Assembly (NCBI GenBank): GCA_039602395.1
Contig: JBCNJP010000012.1
Location: 25,300,396-25,364,395 of the forward strand
Origin: Deinandra increscens subsp. villosa
Lineage: Eukaryota; Streptophyta; Magnoliopsida; Asterales; Asteraceae
Reading direction: 5' to 3'
DNA length: 64,000 nucleotides
The notes under the pieces were generated by a model. It had not been told where the DNA came from, did no database searches, and saw only the letters and a program-made list of their open reading frames with translations. Both the position numbers and the translations under genes were made by a program. This document shows positions 9,923 to 21,354 of the stretch, piece by piece. The first letter of the stretch is position 1; each line of letters starts with the position of its first letter.

Positions 9923-11549
9923 GAGCATTCACAACCCATCCCCCATAATATTGTGAGGTAAAACCCCAAAATTTGAGGTTTAGTTGTAAGTGGTTGTGAG
10001 TAAGGAGATAGGAAAAATTACTGTTCACCTCTATATTTGATGAAAAAACTGGTGATTTTTTAAAATTTGGGGTTTTGTGTGATTGAAAGAAGACTAAATT
10101 ACAATTTTTAACCTTCAGACTTTACAAAACTTTGGATTTTGACCTTTTCTCAAAAAACTTTCAAGTTTTACCCTTTATTTGAAAACTAGTTTCATGTTTT
10201 AACCTTTACACTAACTTTACACTAACCCAGTTAATTTCTCCGTTAATTTTCTAATAAATGGGGTAGTATTGTAACTTTAGACTAATATGTCATTCCTATA
10301 TATCGTTATTAAGGTTTTCTCTAGACTATAATTTTATTTAATTGTATATATGGTTTTTTATTGTTGTATTTTTAAAATTTTAAATAAAATAAATGAATTA
10401 TAGCTATTTTTGTTTGGTTTTTCATTGTATTTGAAAACAAAAAATATTAAATATTGCCCGGTTTGAACCAAACCGATCCCAAACGGTTCAACACAAATTT
10501 CGGATTGCAATCACAAACCGGTTTATGATCAAATCCGGTTTCGGATCAATCCGATTTTAACCAAGTTTGATAGAACCAGATCGGTCATAACTTAGTCTGG
10601 TTTTCAAATTAAGCCGGCTTGTACACCTCTAATTTTAATCAATAAGAGATGAAAGAAGATAAATTTAAATATAACCCTAAGCATACACCCTAAATCCTTT
10701 ATTTATCCACATTCTTAATCAATAATATGAATAAAATAATTTTTAAGAAACTTTATTTTATACATAGGTATTATATATTTGTTTTTTCCGGTTTCTCTTT
10801 TGTTTTATGTTTTTATTATTTTATCATTTTTGTAATTGTAAATTACAATATCGTATTATTGTATCTAAGAACTTCTATATTAATAATAAATAAAATAGAT
10901 GATATTTTATGTATATACAGAGAGAGGATCAAATTGGAAATTACAGGCGTACAAAAAAACTTTCTTGTATGTGAAATAATTTTGCATATTTGATATACCT
11001 TCTCATATGAAAAAATGAGTAAATATTTACACACATAAGAATATTTTGACAAGATTAAAAGAGAGATAAAGAACTATAACTACTTTTATTAAAAAAATAT
11101 ATATATATTAAAAATAAAAATAAAAAACCAACAAATTAATTGATTTTTTAACTACTACCCTAAAAAATTCAAATATGGTTTGTAAAGTTAGTGTAAAGGT
11201 TAAAAATGAAACAAGTTTTCAAATAAAGTTACAATACTACCCCCTTTATTAGAAAACTAACAGAGAAATTTAACTGGGTTAGTGTAAAGTTAGTGTAAAG
11301 GTTAAAACATGAAACAAGTTTTTAAATAAAGGTAAAACTTGAAAGTTTTTTTAAAAAAGGTTAAAATCCAAAGTTTTATAAAGTATAAATGTTAAAAATT
11401 GTAATTTACTCTTGAAAGAAAGAGAAAAGGTAATGATGAGAGTATAAAAAAATATTATTTAATTGTGGTTGTGAGTGGAAGAGAGACAAAAAGTAATGAT
11501 AAAAATATAAATTATAAGGATGGGGATGGAAGATGGGTTGTGAATGCTC
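9923..11549. mobile_element. PIF/Harbinger-type (Tourist-like) MITE carrying an insertion
   Basis: The termini are GAGCATTCACAACCCATC and its inverted complement at 11532-11549, flanked by TAA (9920-9922 and 11550-11552). A 3-bp TAA/TTA duplication and GAGCATTC ends fit PIF/Harbinger MITEs. Without the inner insertion the MITE would be only about 300 bp. There is no transposase. Confidence 0.8.
10092..11411. mobile_element. Mutator-like non-autonomous element nested in the MITE
   Basis: It is bounded by 9-bp duplications TTGAAAGAA (10083-10091 and 11412-11420), the MULE size. The ends GA(C/G)TAAATTACAATTTTTAAC form long terminal inverted repeats of about 190 bp (10092-10285 against about 11220-11411). 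The right arm holds an extra partial duplication of the block containing AAACTTGTTTCAT. The centre (about 10286-11160) is AT-rich with no transposase. A segment at about 10440-10635 rich in CCGGTTT/AACCGG, ending TTGTACACCTCTA, may be a further hAT-like remnant. Confidence 0.8.
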
Positions 11550-11552
11550 TAA

Positions 11553-13289
11553 TATACGTGTTAATTTAATATATAAAGAAGCATAAGAATAAGAAAAATT
11601 GAATTCTAATAACCGAAAACATTATTTACTTACTGATAATAATTCTTAATGATAATAATTCATACCGTGAATTTGAACAATATTATTTTGAACTTTTAGT
11701 TTCGTCCTTAATGATAACTAGTTTTGAATCTGGTTCGCATATTGTGGCGGTACCGTTATAAAACAAAATGTTGTTTATTTTGTTAATAAAATATCGATTA
11801 TATATGCACAAAGGCAAAAATGATGTGTTCCAAAGATAGTAGAGAAAAAATAGATATTTTGTAAGAAATTATAACTATTTGAACTTTAGGTAAGACGCGT
11901 TTTGCGAGAAAAAAAGGTAATACATAAACTACGATTTGAATAATAAATACAACAAAAAAAATATTCAGACGTAGATTAGTAAAGATTTTAAAATTACATG
12001 GAATATTGTATAAAAGAAAAATCTAGAAAGAAAATAATCAAATATAGAATCGTAAAAAATTTTATCTTTATAATAACACACACATATAAATAAATTTGGA
12101 ACCCCTTAAGTTTTAAACCGGAGCCGGGGGTATGAAATAACCTATGAACAATTAGGATAATGTATGTTTATATTAGAGAAAAGAACGCAACTACCAATAC
12201 AACAACTTGAGCGTTGAGCTAATACTTAACAAAAAGTAAAATTTAAGCAAACTAGCACACATGTTCTTTAACTAGATATCAACTGGGTGTTACCGCGGGT
12301 AATAGAGAGCGTCATTGTGGACAAGCGAAACATCTTTTACCTTAAACTTAGTAATTACATAAGTTGCTCATGTGGTCTATGATTTCATCATCTCCGGATA
12401 TACATTGGTATTTTCCATAATTTACTTGTTAAAAATTGTTGGTGTTTGATATTTTCTTCTAGCTTGAGTCACTTACGTGTTATAATTTTAATCATTAACT
12501 AACCCACTCAAATGATTGACAAAAGTGGCTAACCTTTCCATTTGCTTCCCACATTGATTTACTCATATTTATACACCTCTTGATTCTTAGGTACTCTCAT
12601 TTATACCCAAATTGGTAGATTCTTAGAAGAGTTCGCATTGATGACCTAAATTGTTAGATTCTTAGATACTTATTTAATGACTTTAATGTATGAAAATAAG
12701 TACAATGTCTAAAACATGATTGAAATGAAAGTAGGTTGGTGTTTATTAACTTGTAAAATTTGTTTTTGGGGGTTAACGTTTTTGATTCTTTGAAGCATTC
12801 AGCTACCTTTTTTTCTATCCGTTATGACTTTTGTAATATGTCTTTTGTTTGTTGCAAGGATAACCTACGAATAATGTTTGTACTAGCTAGCATGGACGAA
12901 ATTGGGTAAGGCCCAGGGGTCCCCGTGCACCCCTCAACATTGTACGCGAAGTGAAAATTATATGTATGGTTTTTCAAAAAAAAATTTATGCGATGGAGAG
13001 TCATTAAATAAATTCTGGAAAAAATAAAATCAATTAACATCTCTCTCCCAATGGTATTCAGAATCTTGTTTAGTGTCTTCCTTTGATCTCTTGAATAAAC
13101 TAAAACATTAGTAAGTAATAGCCAAAACCAAAGTATCTTATTGTGTAATCCACAAGTAATCTACAAATCAATTACCAATACATTAACATTTATGATCCAT
13201 TCGATCCGGACCAACTTTTTTTTTATGTATGTTTATATAAAACTGAAGAATTTAAAAATAGAGACTCTATAAAAAAAAATTATGCGCCC
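11553..13289. other. intergenic, nothing recognised
   Basis: AT-rich sequence without coding signal. The short open frames here have no family motif. Confidence 0.5.
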
Positions 13290-13570
13290 CCTGAACAAGT
13301 TATTGGTGTTAAACTAAATATATTAGTAGTTAAAAGCTATAAGGGACAGTCCTGTAAATATGCAAACTCAGGCTTGGAGTCAGTGTGTTATTGTAAATAG
13401 TATAAGGTCTGTTGTGTCAAGTTATAAAGTGTGTAACTGGTCGTATATGGGAAGCGGCGCTTCACCCCTATTAAGTATCAAACATCTGTACAATTACAAT
13501 CAAGAAATTCATTTTATGTTTTAGTCAAATTCTTTTTTCGGTTCCGCTCTTGATCTCTGATTCACCAACA
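13290..13570 (+). repeat. copia 5' LTR (plus-strand element)
   Basis: It ends CACCAACA at 13570, one or two bases before an iMet-type primer site. The left end is probably TGTTAAAC at about 13307 or TTGGTGTT just before it. No second LTR was found, so the length (about 265-280 bp) is approximate. Confidence 0.65.
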
Positions 13571-13572
13571 TT

Positions 13573-13584
13573 TGGTATCAGAGC
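13573..13584 (+). other. primer-binding site, tRNA-iMet type
   Basis: TGGTATCAGAGC, the standard plant initiator-Met primer complement, immediately downstream of the LTR end. Confidence 0.85.
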
Positions 13585-14400
13585 GGTTAGTTGATCGAAG
13601 GAAGGAAGAAAAATACATCCGCTTGTTTGCAATTGTTGATCGAAGTCTGGGTTGAAATTGTCCATCAATTGTTTCGTTGTTTGTCAATTGATCAAGGGAA
13701 GGAGTGAAGTAGAAAGCGACACATCAGAAAAATATCGATCAAGCACTTCAATTGGTCAAAGGGAGCGACAGATGAATTTAAATCAGTGGAATCAATTGAA
13801 GAAAAATTGGCGATCGTGAAAATACAATCCGTTTCAAATTGATGTGTGGAAGAAGAACTCAAAAGATTGAATGGAGACTTGATTTTTGGGATACGCAAAA
13901 GGCAGAAGAACCATATTCAGATAAGTTTTTAATTTGTTATAGGATTTTAAAGTTATTTATGAAATCAGATTAGTGGTAATCTTTGGTTTTCAAATTTGTT
14001 TATGGAATTTGATGGGTAGTATTTTGTTTTTCGAATTGTTTAAGGGTAGTAACAATTAAGGTTAAGGTTTAAGAATAGTTGGTTTTGGTTTATTAGGCGA
14101 TCGATGAAACCCGGATATTGTTTTTTGATAAAACGGTTGGTTTGATTCACGTTGTGGTCGGAAAAAACCCGTGTACCGTTGTCATTAGAAACAATTGGTT
14201 TTTTGATTTGTCTGGCAACTGGAGAAACCCGTGTACTATTCTTGGTTTAAACAATTGGTTTTGAAAAGTCTGTGTATTTTTCTCGTTAAAAGCAAATTGG
14301 TTTTGGGAAAAACCCGTGTATTGCGGTTGAGCAATTGGTTTTTGAAAACCCATGTATTGCGGTCTGTAGAAAACAATTGATTTTTGAAAACCATGATCTT
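13585..14400 (+). repeat. copia leader with imperfect tandem repeats
   Basis: From about 14160 to 14395, four imperfect units each carry AAACCCGTGTA...CAATTGGTTTT, spaced roughly 55-85 bp apart. This is the 5' leader between PBS and gag, which continues after an insertion at about 19363. The motif TTAGGCGATCG at 14095 and 19374 links the two halves. Confidence 0.6.
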
Positions 14401-14438
14401 GTGATCGTACATTTTAATTTTCATTTGTTCTATTTGTC

Positions 14439-14630
14439 CTAACACATAAGTGTTAGTAGATTTACTAGAATCTAATAAAAATGGCTAACAAATGGATAAA
14501 GTCATATAAAAATGGGTGTTAATATTCATTTATGTTTATGTTCATAACTTGGTCCTAACACACTAGTGTTAGCAGATTATGTATAAGTTTCATTTTGTTT
14601 ATGTTTTTGGTCCTAACACATTTGTGTTAG
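14439..14630. repeat. three palindromic CTAACAC...GTGTTAG repeats
   Basis: CTAACACA-nn-AGTGTTAG type palindromes at 14439-14456, 14555-14572 and 14613-14630, each preceded by GTC or GGTC. They may be subrepeats near the start of the interrupting gypsy LTR. Confidence 0.65.
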
Positions 14631-16062
14631 TGGATAAATTTAACTATAAATTGCATATTGTTTATATTTTTTGCTAAATATGTAAAAATAACATTTATGT
14701 CAATGACTTTTTGTCATAAATACTTGGACTTATTAAATGTTTTAAACATAAAAGGACATGTTTCAAAACAATAGAATTTTCTATAAAAAGTTAGATTCCA
14801 AGTTAAATCTTTTTCTACGTAACCCTATAAAAATATAATCAAAGCCATACATGGTTCTAAGTATTTTTATAACTTCCTATCATTACTTAGGTGATTCAAA
14901 GTAACCAAAACGAAAAGACGATGCATAGTAAGAAAACCGGGACCGATACGACGATATACGCGAGAACGTCAATATTTGGATTTTAATCAAGCTACATGTC
15001 TTGTGTTACAAAATGATTTAAGATTTTATACTAAATATTTCTAAGTCCAAGCATCATCAAAAATCCTATCTTTCATTACATTGTTTAAACTTCTAAAAAT
15101 AGAAATAAACATTTTAGTTTATAAAATATTTGAACAATCTATATTTTTATGACATAGCAATAAATAATTATTCTCATAAATAATTATTTGCAAAAGTTTA
15201 TAAACTTATGACTTGTTCAAACCCACCAAACTAGTTAGTTATAATTATTGAAATAATGATTATAATTTGTGACTAAAGCCTTACATTTTTGCATTAGTAT
15301 ACATAATGAAATATCTTTATTATTTACCTAACTTATGTAGTATATAAAACCATTTCGACTTGTAATAATTTAATAAAATTATTTAGACAAGTTAATATAA
15401 TTATTTTGACAAAAATTATAAGTTCATTTTCCAATAAACTTTAGTTATTATCATAACTTATCATATTTGGATTCTCATCAACTTACATTATAAATCAAAT
15501 TGAACTTATAAGAATAATAATAACCATTATTATTTAATACAATGTTCAAAGCTTGATTGATTTATTTTAAATGAATCGTTTTCATTTATCTCACATTTTC
15601 TTTATATTTGTTTAAACATAAAATAAACCTCGAAAAAAATGTTTATTTATTTGTACAATAAATACTAATAACGGGTTTTCCAAACAAATACAAACGGGAT
15701 AATACGTCAAGACTTGACCGGTATCACTTGGGTGACTAACCGTTACTCAATTGATCGAGACCTTTATGCATTGTATTTTTATTAGGACGTTATGTACTTT
15801 CTATCATGTTCAACACGACACGTTACATCCATTCACCTTGATAAGGTGAGTTTCACGACCCCTTTTCTTTTACTTTTTTATCATATGGGGGAGAATTCAT
15901 GAAACATTAAACTTTATACATTCTTTTTTGACTTGTATACGATGCCCATTTCTTTTTAAACTATTTTAAAAATCTTTAGGGATCATTCATGAAACACACA
16001 AACTGTTACTTGACATTATGGTTAACTGTACCGAGGTAATGGTTACATGTTCTTTTCCGTAT
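14631..16062 (+). other. probable upstream part of gypsy 5' LTR, start not found
   Basis: AT-rich and non-coding, directly continuous with the LTR portion that is duplicated at 18411. The matching 3' LTR lacks this part, so neither the LTR start nor its target duplication could be fixed. Confidence 0.4.
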
Positions 16063-17017
16063 CCCAAACTATGGTACATTATTGTTATAAACGATTGTAC
16101 AACCGAATCCCACTATTAATTGAATTCGATTAATTCTATACGAAACGATAACTAATGAATATATCTATTTGGGTTGACAACCTTGCCCAGTTTGGTCGCT
16201 CCAATCCTGACACCGGTAATTGTCAAGGGGTACATGTCAGTTATTCTACTCTGTTCGGTATTTCTCGGGATAGAATGCCATGAGTGGGTAAACCGTTAGT
16301 ATTCGAATTTGAGGTTCATGTGAGACCATAACAACAACAACTATAGTAAGCTGAGTAATGTCAAACCATGAAAACCTTGATCGTGCATAAGTTTTTTCAA
16401 CAAACCGTGCAAACCTTGATCGTGAACAAGTCTTTCAACAAACCGTGCAAACCTTGATCGTGCACAAGTCTTTCAATAAACCGTGCAAACCTTGATCGTG
16501 CACATGCCTTTCATCAAACTGTGTAAACTTTGACATGCACAAGTCTTTTATTAATCAGTGCAAAACTTGACTTACACAAGACATTTTCAAAACTTGACTC
16601 GCATAAGTCTAAAACATTGTATGTATTAAACTGTTTACAACTTATTATCAAGACGATAAAACCTGTGAACTCACCAATATTGTGATGACTTTTTAAGCTC
16701 ATGAATTCTTAGGTACTTAGCTACTGCATGCTTGGAATGACATACAACATTAGGACCTGCATTCTGTTTGGTGTATTAGTCAACACTTAGCGCAATTGGA
16801 GCTTTCATCACATATTATCAATTTGGAATCATCATACTTTTCCAACTCAACTTTTGTACTTCACAATCATTGTTTTACTATCACTACTTTCCGCTGAAAC
16901 TTGTAAGACATTGTGTATAAATCAAAACATTTAATCATCTAGAGATCGTTCAATGTATCCACGACTATGACTCCATGACGTCACACGCCTCCGCTCTCAA
17001 AAGTTCAGGGTGTGACA
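16063..17017 (+). repeat. gypsy 5' LTR (right portion)
   Basis: 955 bp matching 18411-19362 at high identity, ending TCAGGGTGTGACA at 17017, two bases before a primer site. It contains the blocks CTATTTGGGTTGACAACC (about 16165) and CTGTGAACTCACCAA (about 16664) that recur in other gypsy LTRs of the window. Confidence 0.85.
16363..16555 (+). repeat. 38-bp tandem repeats in gypsy LTR
   Basis: About five units of AAACCGTGCAAACCTTGATC followed by GTGCACAAGTCTTTCAAC, decaying towards 16600. The same array occurs in the paired LTR at 18711-18905. An open frame through that copy (18706-19041) is only a translation of this repeat. Confidence 0.85.
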
Positions 17018-17019
17018 GC

Positions 17020-17033
17020 TTGGTATCTGAGCC
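17020..17033 (+). other. primer-binding site of decayed gypsy element
   Basis: TTGGTATCTGAGCC is one mismatch from the iMet-type TTGGTATCAGAGCC and starts two bases after the LTR end. Confidence 0.75.
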
Positions 17034-18410
17034 GTGGTTATAGCGAACTAGGTTGCATCAATAGGACCTAGACTATAACCCTGCTCCCATAGACTCATTT
17101 GCGTGTGCATTTCATGTTGCATCCACTCTGCTTGTATACGTGCTTACATGCTTATAAATTCTTTTATGACGCTTGAAATTTGTCACAACCTTGTCTACCC
17201 CTACTACCACTATTCTGTATAATTCCTAAGTATGAGTTTGGACACTCACCCTCAACACCCAAGACACGCACGTCTCCTCAGTACACGTTAGTCTCCGATG
17301 ATGACATTAACGAACATACAGACGCATGTGATCCTTAGACTGGCTAGTCACACAACAGACGATGTTGTTGCGTCTACTAAAGCTACTCCTACTGTACTTA
17401 TATAAACAACAGCATATATATCCGATGCATCACATCCAGTCGACGACGCATTAGTGATGATCACAACTAGGAAGTCTGCCTTCATACCACATCAATAAGA
17501 GGTCTTTCCTCTCTCCCCTTTTTCTCTCTCTTTCTCTCTCCCTCTTTCTCCCTCTCTTGCCGAGACTGCTGCTAAGTGGAATCAACTGGCCAACGTCCGC
17601 CATTGAGATTGGATACTTAACTCCCCGCCACGAGGAGGAGAATACTCCAAGCATTCACTAGATTTGGATAACTCTTTAACTATTGCACCCGTATCAATGA
17701 CCTACATCATAGCTTGGAGATGGAGGCGTTTAAAGGACGCATTACTGAGAGAAGAATCATGTCTAGTTGGTGGACCAACACCTCTAGTACGAGGCATGCA
17801 TGCATGATGAACTCACGATATAAAACCACTTTTCTCGCACTTACCCACAAAATAGATCAAGTAGCATGCTGTCGTGACTAAGCAACCTCTGCCTGCCATT
17901 TAGGAAAACCACCGATTCCTTGTACACCTAGAGCCGCTTTTGCGATTATGAAGGAACTCTCACACTATGCGTCAGGATAAAAGCCTACAACAAGGAAGTT
18001 GTAGAAAGAGAACATACATCAGTTTGACTGTAGTGGTGACGAGCAACCGACCACCCTGTTAAGAATTATGGATGCCCGAAGTAGTGGCCAATGTTTACGC
18101 GCCTAGAACTTAAAGCATATGGACTTACAAGACTTCTCAAGAAGGATTGTCCAGATGCTAAGGATCAGAAATGCTAAGGAAGCTCGAGGTAAGGCTTTGG
18201 TCATCAACATAGGAGGTTCCAGACGATACCCCGACCTTGTCACGGGTACATAACTCCTTAATCGATCAACATGCTTAGAATTTACTCAAGCCGCTAGAAT
18301 CCTTGTGCCTGTTGATCAAAACCCGTTGATCTGTGTGTCGAATCCCCATCTTGTCATTAAACTATTGAGGTTTACCTACCAACTTCATTGTCCGAGCATC
18401 AAATCATTAT
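17034..18410 (+). other. internal remnant of gypsy element
   Basis: About 1.4 kb between the two LTR portions. It begins with the leader sequence usual after this PBS (CGTGGTTATAGCG) and contains a 60-bp pyrimidine tract (about 17505-17560). No gag or pol domain is readable and there is no PPT before 18411, so most of the element, including the start of its 3' LTR, has been deleted. Confidence 0.6.
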
Positions 18411-19362
18411 CGCAAACTATGGTACATTATCGTTATAAATGATTGTACAACAGAATCCCACTATTAATTGAATTCGATTAGTTCTGTACGAAATGATAAC
18501 TAATGAATAGATCTATTTGGGTTGACAACCCTGTCCAGTTTGGTCGCTCCAATCCTGAAACCGGTAATTGTCAAGGGGTACATGTCAGTTATTTTGCTCT
18601 GTTCGGTATTTCTCGGGATAGAATACCATGAGTGGGTAAAACGTTAGTATTCGAATTTGAGGTTCATATGAGACCATATCAACAACAACTACAGTAAGCC
18701 GAGTAATGTCAAACCATGCAAACCTTGATCATGCACAAGTTTTTTCAACAAACCGTGCAAACTTGATCGTGAACAAGTCTTTCAACAAACCGTGCAAACC
18801 TTGGTCGTGCACAAGTATTTCAACAAACCATGCAAACCTTGATCGTGCACAAGGCGTTCATCAAACTGTGCAAACTTTAACATGCATATGTCTTTTATCA
18901 ATCAGTGCAAAACCTGACTTGCACAAGACATTTTCAAAACTTGACTCACATAAGTCCAAAATTGTATGTATTAAACTGTTTACAACTTATTATCAAGACG
19001 ATAAAACCTGTGAGCTCACCAACATTGTGTTGACTTTTTAAGCTCATGAATTCTTAGGTACTTAGCTGCTGCATGCTTGGAATGACATACATCATTAGGA
19101 CCTGCATTCTGTTTGGCGTCATAGTCAACACTTAGCGCAATTGGAGCTTTCATTACATATTATAAATTTGAAATCATCATACTTTTCAAACTCAACTTTT
19201 GTGCTTCACAATCATTGTTTTACTATCACTATTTTTCGCTGTAACTTGTAAGACATTGTGTATAAATCAAAACGTTTAAACATTTAGAGGTCGTTCAATG
19301 TATCCACGACTATGACTCCATGACGTCACACGCCTCTGCTCCCAAAAGTTCAGGGTGTGACA
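18411..19362 (+). repeat. gypsy 3' LTR (right portion)
   Basis: The partner of 16063-17017, with scattered substitutions and the 38-bp subrepeats at 18711-18905. It ends CAGGGTGTGACA at 19362. The following sequence resumes the copia leader. Confidence 0.85.
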
Positions 19363-19490
19363 TTTGGTTTGTTAGGCGATCGGTGAAAGATTTCTGATTT
19401 TCGAGACCTCCGTTTCGACCTCCAAATTCCACTTCTATGACGTACGTTTTTTGGGTTTAAAGTTTTGATAGTGTCATATTTCGGTGAAAG

Positions 19491-19925
19491 ATGTCTGATT
19501 TTCAAGAATTTGCCGTCATGCAAAACGCGATGCAAACCTTGATCAACTTTGATAACGAAATTGGAACAAGTCAGAAAGTTCCCAAGTTATTAAAATTGGA
19601 AGATTATCACAATTGGAAGCAAAGGTTTTCTGCTTATGTCAGCACGGATGATATTGATTTGTGGATTCCAATTGAAAAAAACTTTACACACGTCCAACTG
19701 ATGAGTATAAAGAAATAAAAGATTTCTAATCTAATTAAATAAAAATGGGTATGAACTTGAACAAAAAACTTTTGGTTATCTTACCATAGCTTTACCTACC
19801 GAACTGTTACATCAATTCAACACATGCAAAAAGACGAGACATTTATGGGATGCATTGTCTGCAAGATGTGAAGGGAACTATCAATACAAAAAGAGTAGAA
19901 GAAAGGTGTTAAACAAAGTACTATT
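19491..19925 (+). pseudogene. copia gag fragment
   Basis: It starts at ATG 19491, giving a copia gag N-terminus. Family motifs are AMQTLINFDNEIGTS, KLLKLEDYHNWKQRFSAYV and IDLWIPIEK within the first 62 codons, then a frameshift and stops after 19718. A later frame shows LTIALPTELLHQF and LWDALSARCEGN (about 19780-19890), the UBN2 region. The rest of gag-pol is absent, being replaced by another element at about 19920. It belongs with the LTR and PBS at 13290-13584, from which it is separated by an inserted gypsy element. Confidence 0.85.
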
Positions 19926-21354
19926 TTTAATATGTTTTATTTAACACACTGCTATCTACATAACATTACAAAGTAATAGATTTTCGGACATATTAATTAA
20001 GCAAGGAGTCCTTATTCCGGAAATGGTTATAATTTTTAATATGAATAACCACACTTTGCGTAAGTTCATTACATAAGTGCTACTTTAGATGCCAAGGCAT
20101 ATATTTCTCAACATAAACAAAAGTTATTTGTTTTAAAGTGGGCTGACCATCAACACATAGTGCTATCAAGTTTTAAACACACTTTCATATGAGTGATTTG
20201 CTTGTTTTTGAGCAAACCTCATTAAAATAAAGAAGTGCCCAACCTAAAAGTGCTATTTATAATTATACCAGTGCTTTTACTATTATACTCAACATTGATA
20301 TTTATATAATAGTGCAATATATTTAACAATCCAGAGAACACGGTAGCTATATCAAATTATAGCAAAGCATTGTAGTTTCATTTAAACCACACGGGATTGA
20401 AACAAGTTTGTTTCATAATCGTAACTAACCAATTGTATTCTATCCAAGGCACCATCCATCATTTCTATCTTCGTAGTATCTTCGAACGCAGAAAATGCCC
20501 TCGCATCAACTTCTACTACATCCCTTTTCGTATTGATATCAGACAACATTAATATCTTAGAAAGATATTTCACCCTTAGGTCATCAAGCTCTGCCTTGTG
20601 ATTGTCCGTTTCTTTTGATCATACATTTATATTTTTCCACCGACGTGCCTTTAAATGTTTTCATATGCTTCATAGGAAAAATAACACAATCTACCGAATT
20701 CTGCAGTGTCCTCTATTCCATCTCCAGTCTTTCTGGTTTGCCTTCCATTAAATTTGATGCTTTAGGGTGATTCTTCATCTCCAAGTAATGACACAACACA
20801 CCTTGCTACTAAACAATAAACAAAAGAACTTTGCAGTTAATCGAATAGTTTAAGCCATGAAGCATTGTAAAGTTCATAATCACTTTGTAAACATACCTAC
20901 CACCATTTTGTGGTTTTTGGTGTACTTAACATTAAAGTCTGCTTCGGCTTCTAAGTTATCTATCACATCGACAACTCAATTTCTAAGATCAAATGTTATA
21001 ACAAAGAAGTGTGATGCATGTATGATAGGTATGAACACTATGTCAAAGCCAGTAAGAGTATCTTTGCCACTAGCTTTCAACAATGTTTCCATCTGGTCAT
21101 AAAAGAAGGTACCCCTTCTTTTATCTTCTACTTCTTTTATATACATATCATTGTTCTACACATAGTTTTATAACATTTCTTATAAGACAGTTCTATATAT
21201 AGTGCTACTTAACTTTATAAGAAAGTTCTATAAAAAATACAAAGTGCTATTTTGTGTATGTACTACTTGGCCAGGCATTCACACTTTTAACATGCTATTT
21301 ACAACAACAAAGTCCTATTTACAAATATAAAGTGCTATTTTTCATCTGTACTGT
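19916..21354 (-). mobile_element. probable DNA transposon remnant carrying a Ulp1-like gene
   Basis: The copia gag ends abruptly here and a Ulp1-type protease pseudogene occupies the middle. A 9-12 bp motif, AAAGTGCTATTT and variants, recurs on both sides (about 19917, 19946, 20077, 20155, 20257 on the left; about 21202, 21242, 21292, 21312, 21330 on the right). Subterminal repeats plus a Ulp1 gene suggest a CACTA- or MULE-like carrier. I could not find its terminal inverted repeats or transposase, so the class and ends are unproven. The LTR of gypsy element B starts at 21355. Confidence 0.45.
20382..21120 (-). pseudogene. Ulp1 (C48) cysteine-protease C-terminal domain, degenerate
   Basis: Read on the minus strand, the catalytic His region is VFIPIIHASHFFVITFDL (about 21010-21065), and the Asp region VVDVIDNLEAE follows. 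After a probable intron (GTAGGTATG at about 20907 to TTTAG at about 20815) comes RTLQNSVDC (about 20700-20725), whose Gln and Cys match the oxyanion and nucleophile positions of Ulp1 proteases. The C-terminal part LDDLRVKYLSKILMLSDIN ends at 20382. Breaks: in-frame stops after FDLRN and LEME, both likely former Trp codons, and a frameshift near 20640. Ulp1 enzymes remove SUMO from proteins, and Ulp1-like genes are common cargo of plant DNA transposons. Non-functional here. Confidence 0.75.

Noticed and set aside
10727..11052. Hydrophobic small frames on both strands
   Set aside because: AT-rich centre of the Mutator-like element; Phe/Ile/Tyr-rich translation is a base-composition effect.
12890..12960. 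GC-richer stretch with CCCAGGGGTCCCC
   Set aside because: Looked like a possible transposon end but no matching inverted end or duplication was found.
18706..19041. Open frame of 111 codons with a repeating pattern
   Set aside because: It is a translation of the 38-bp LTR subrepeats and is not preserved in the partner LTR.
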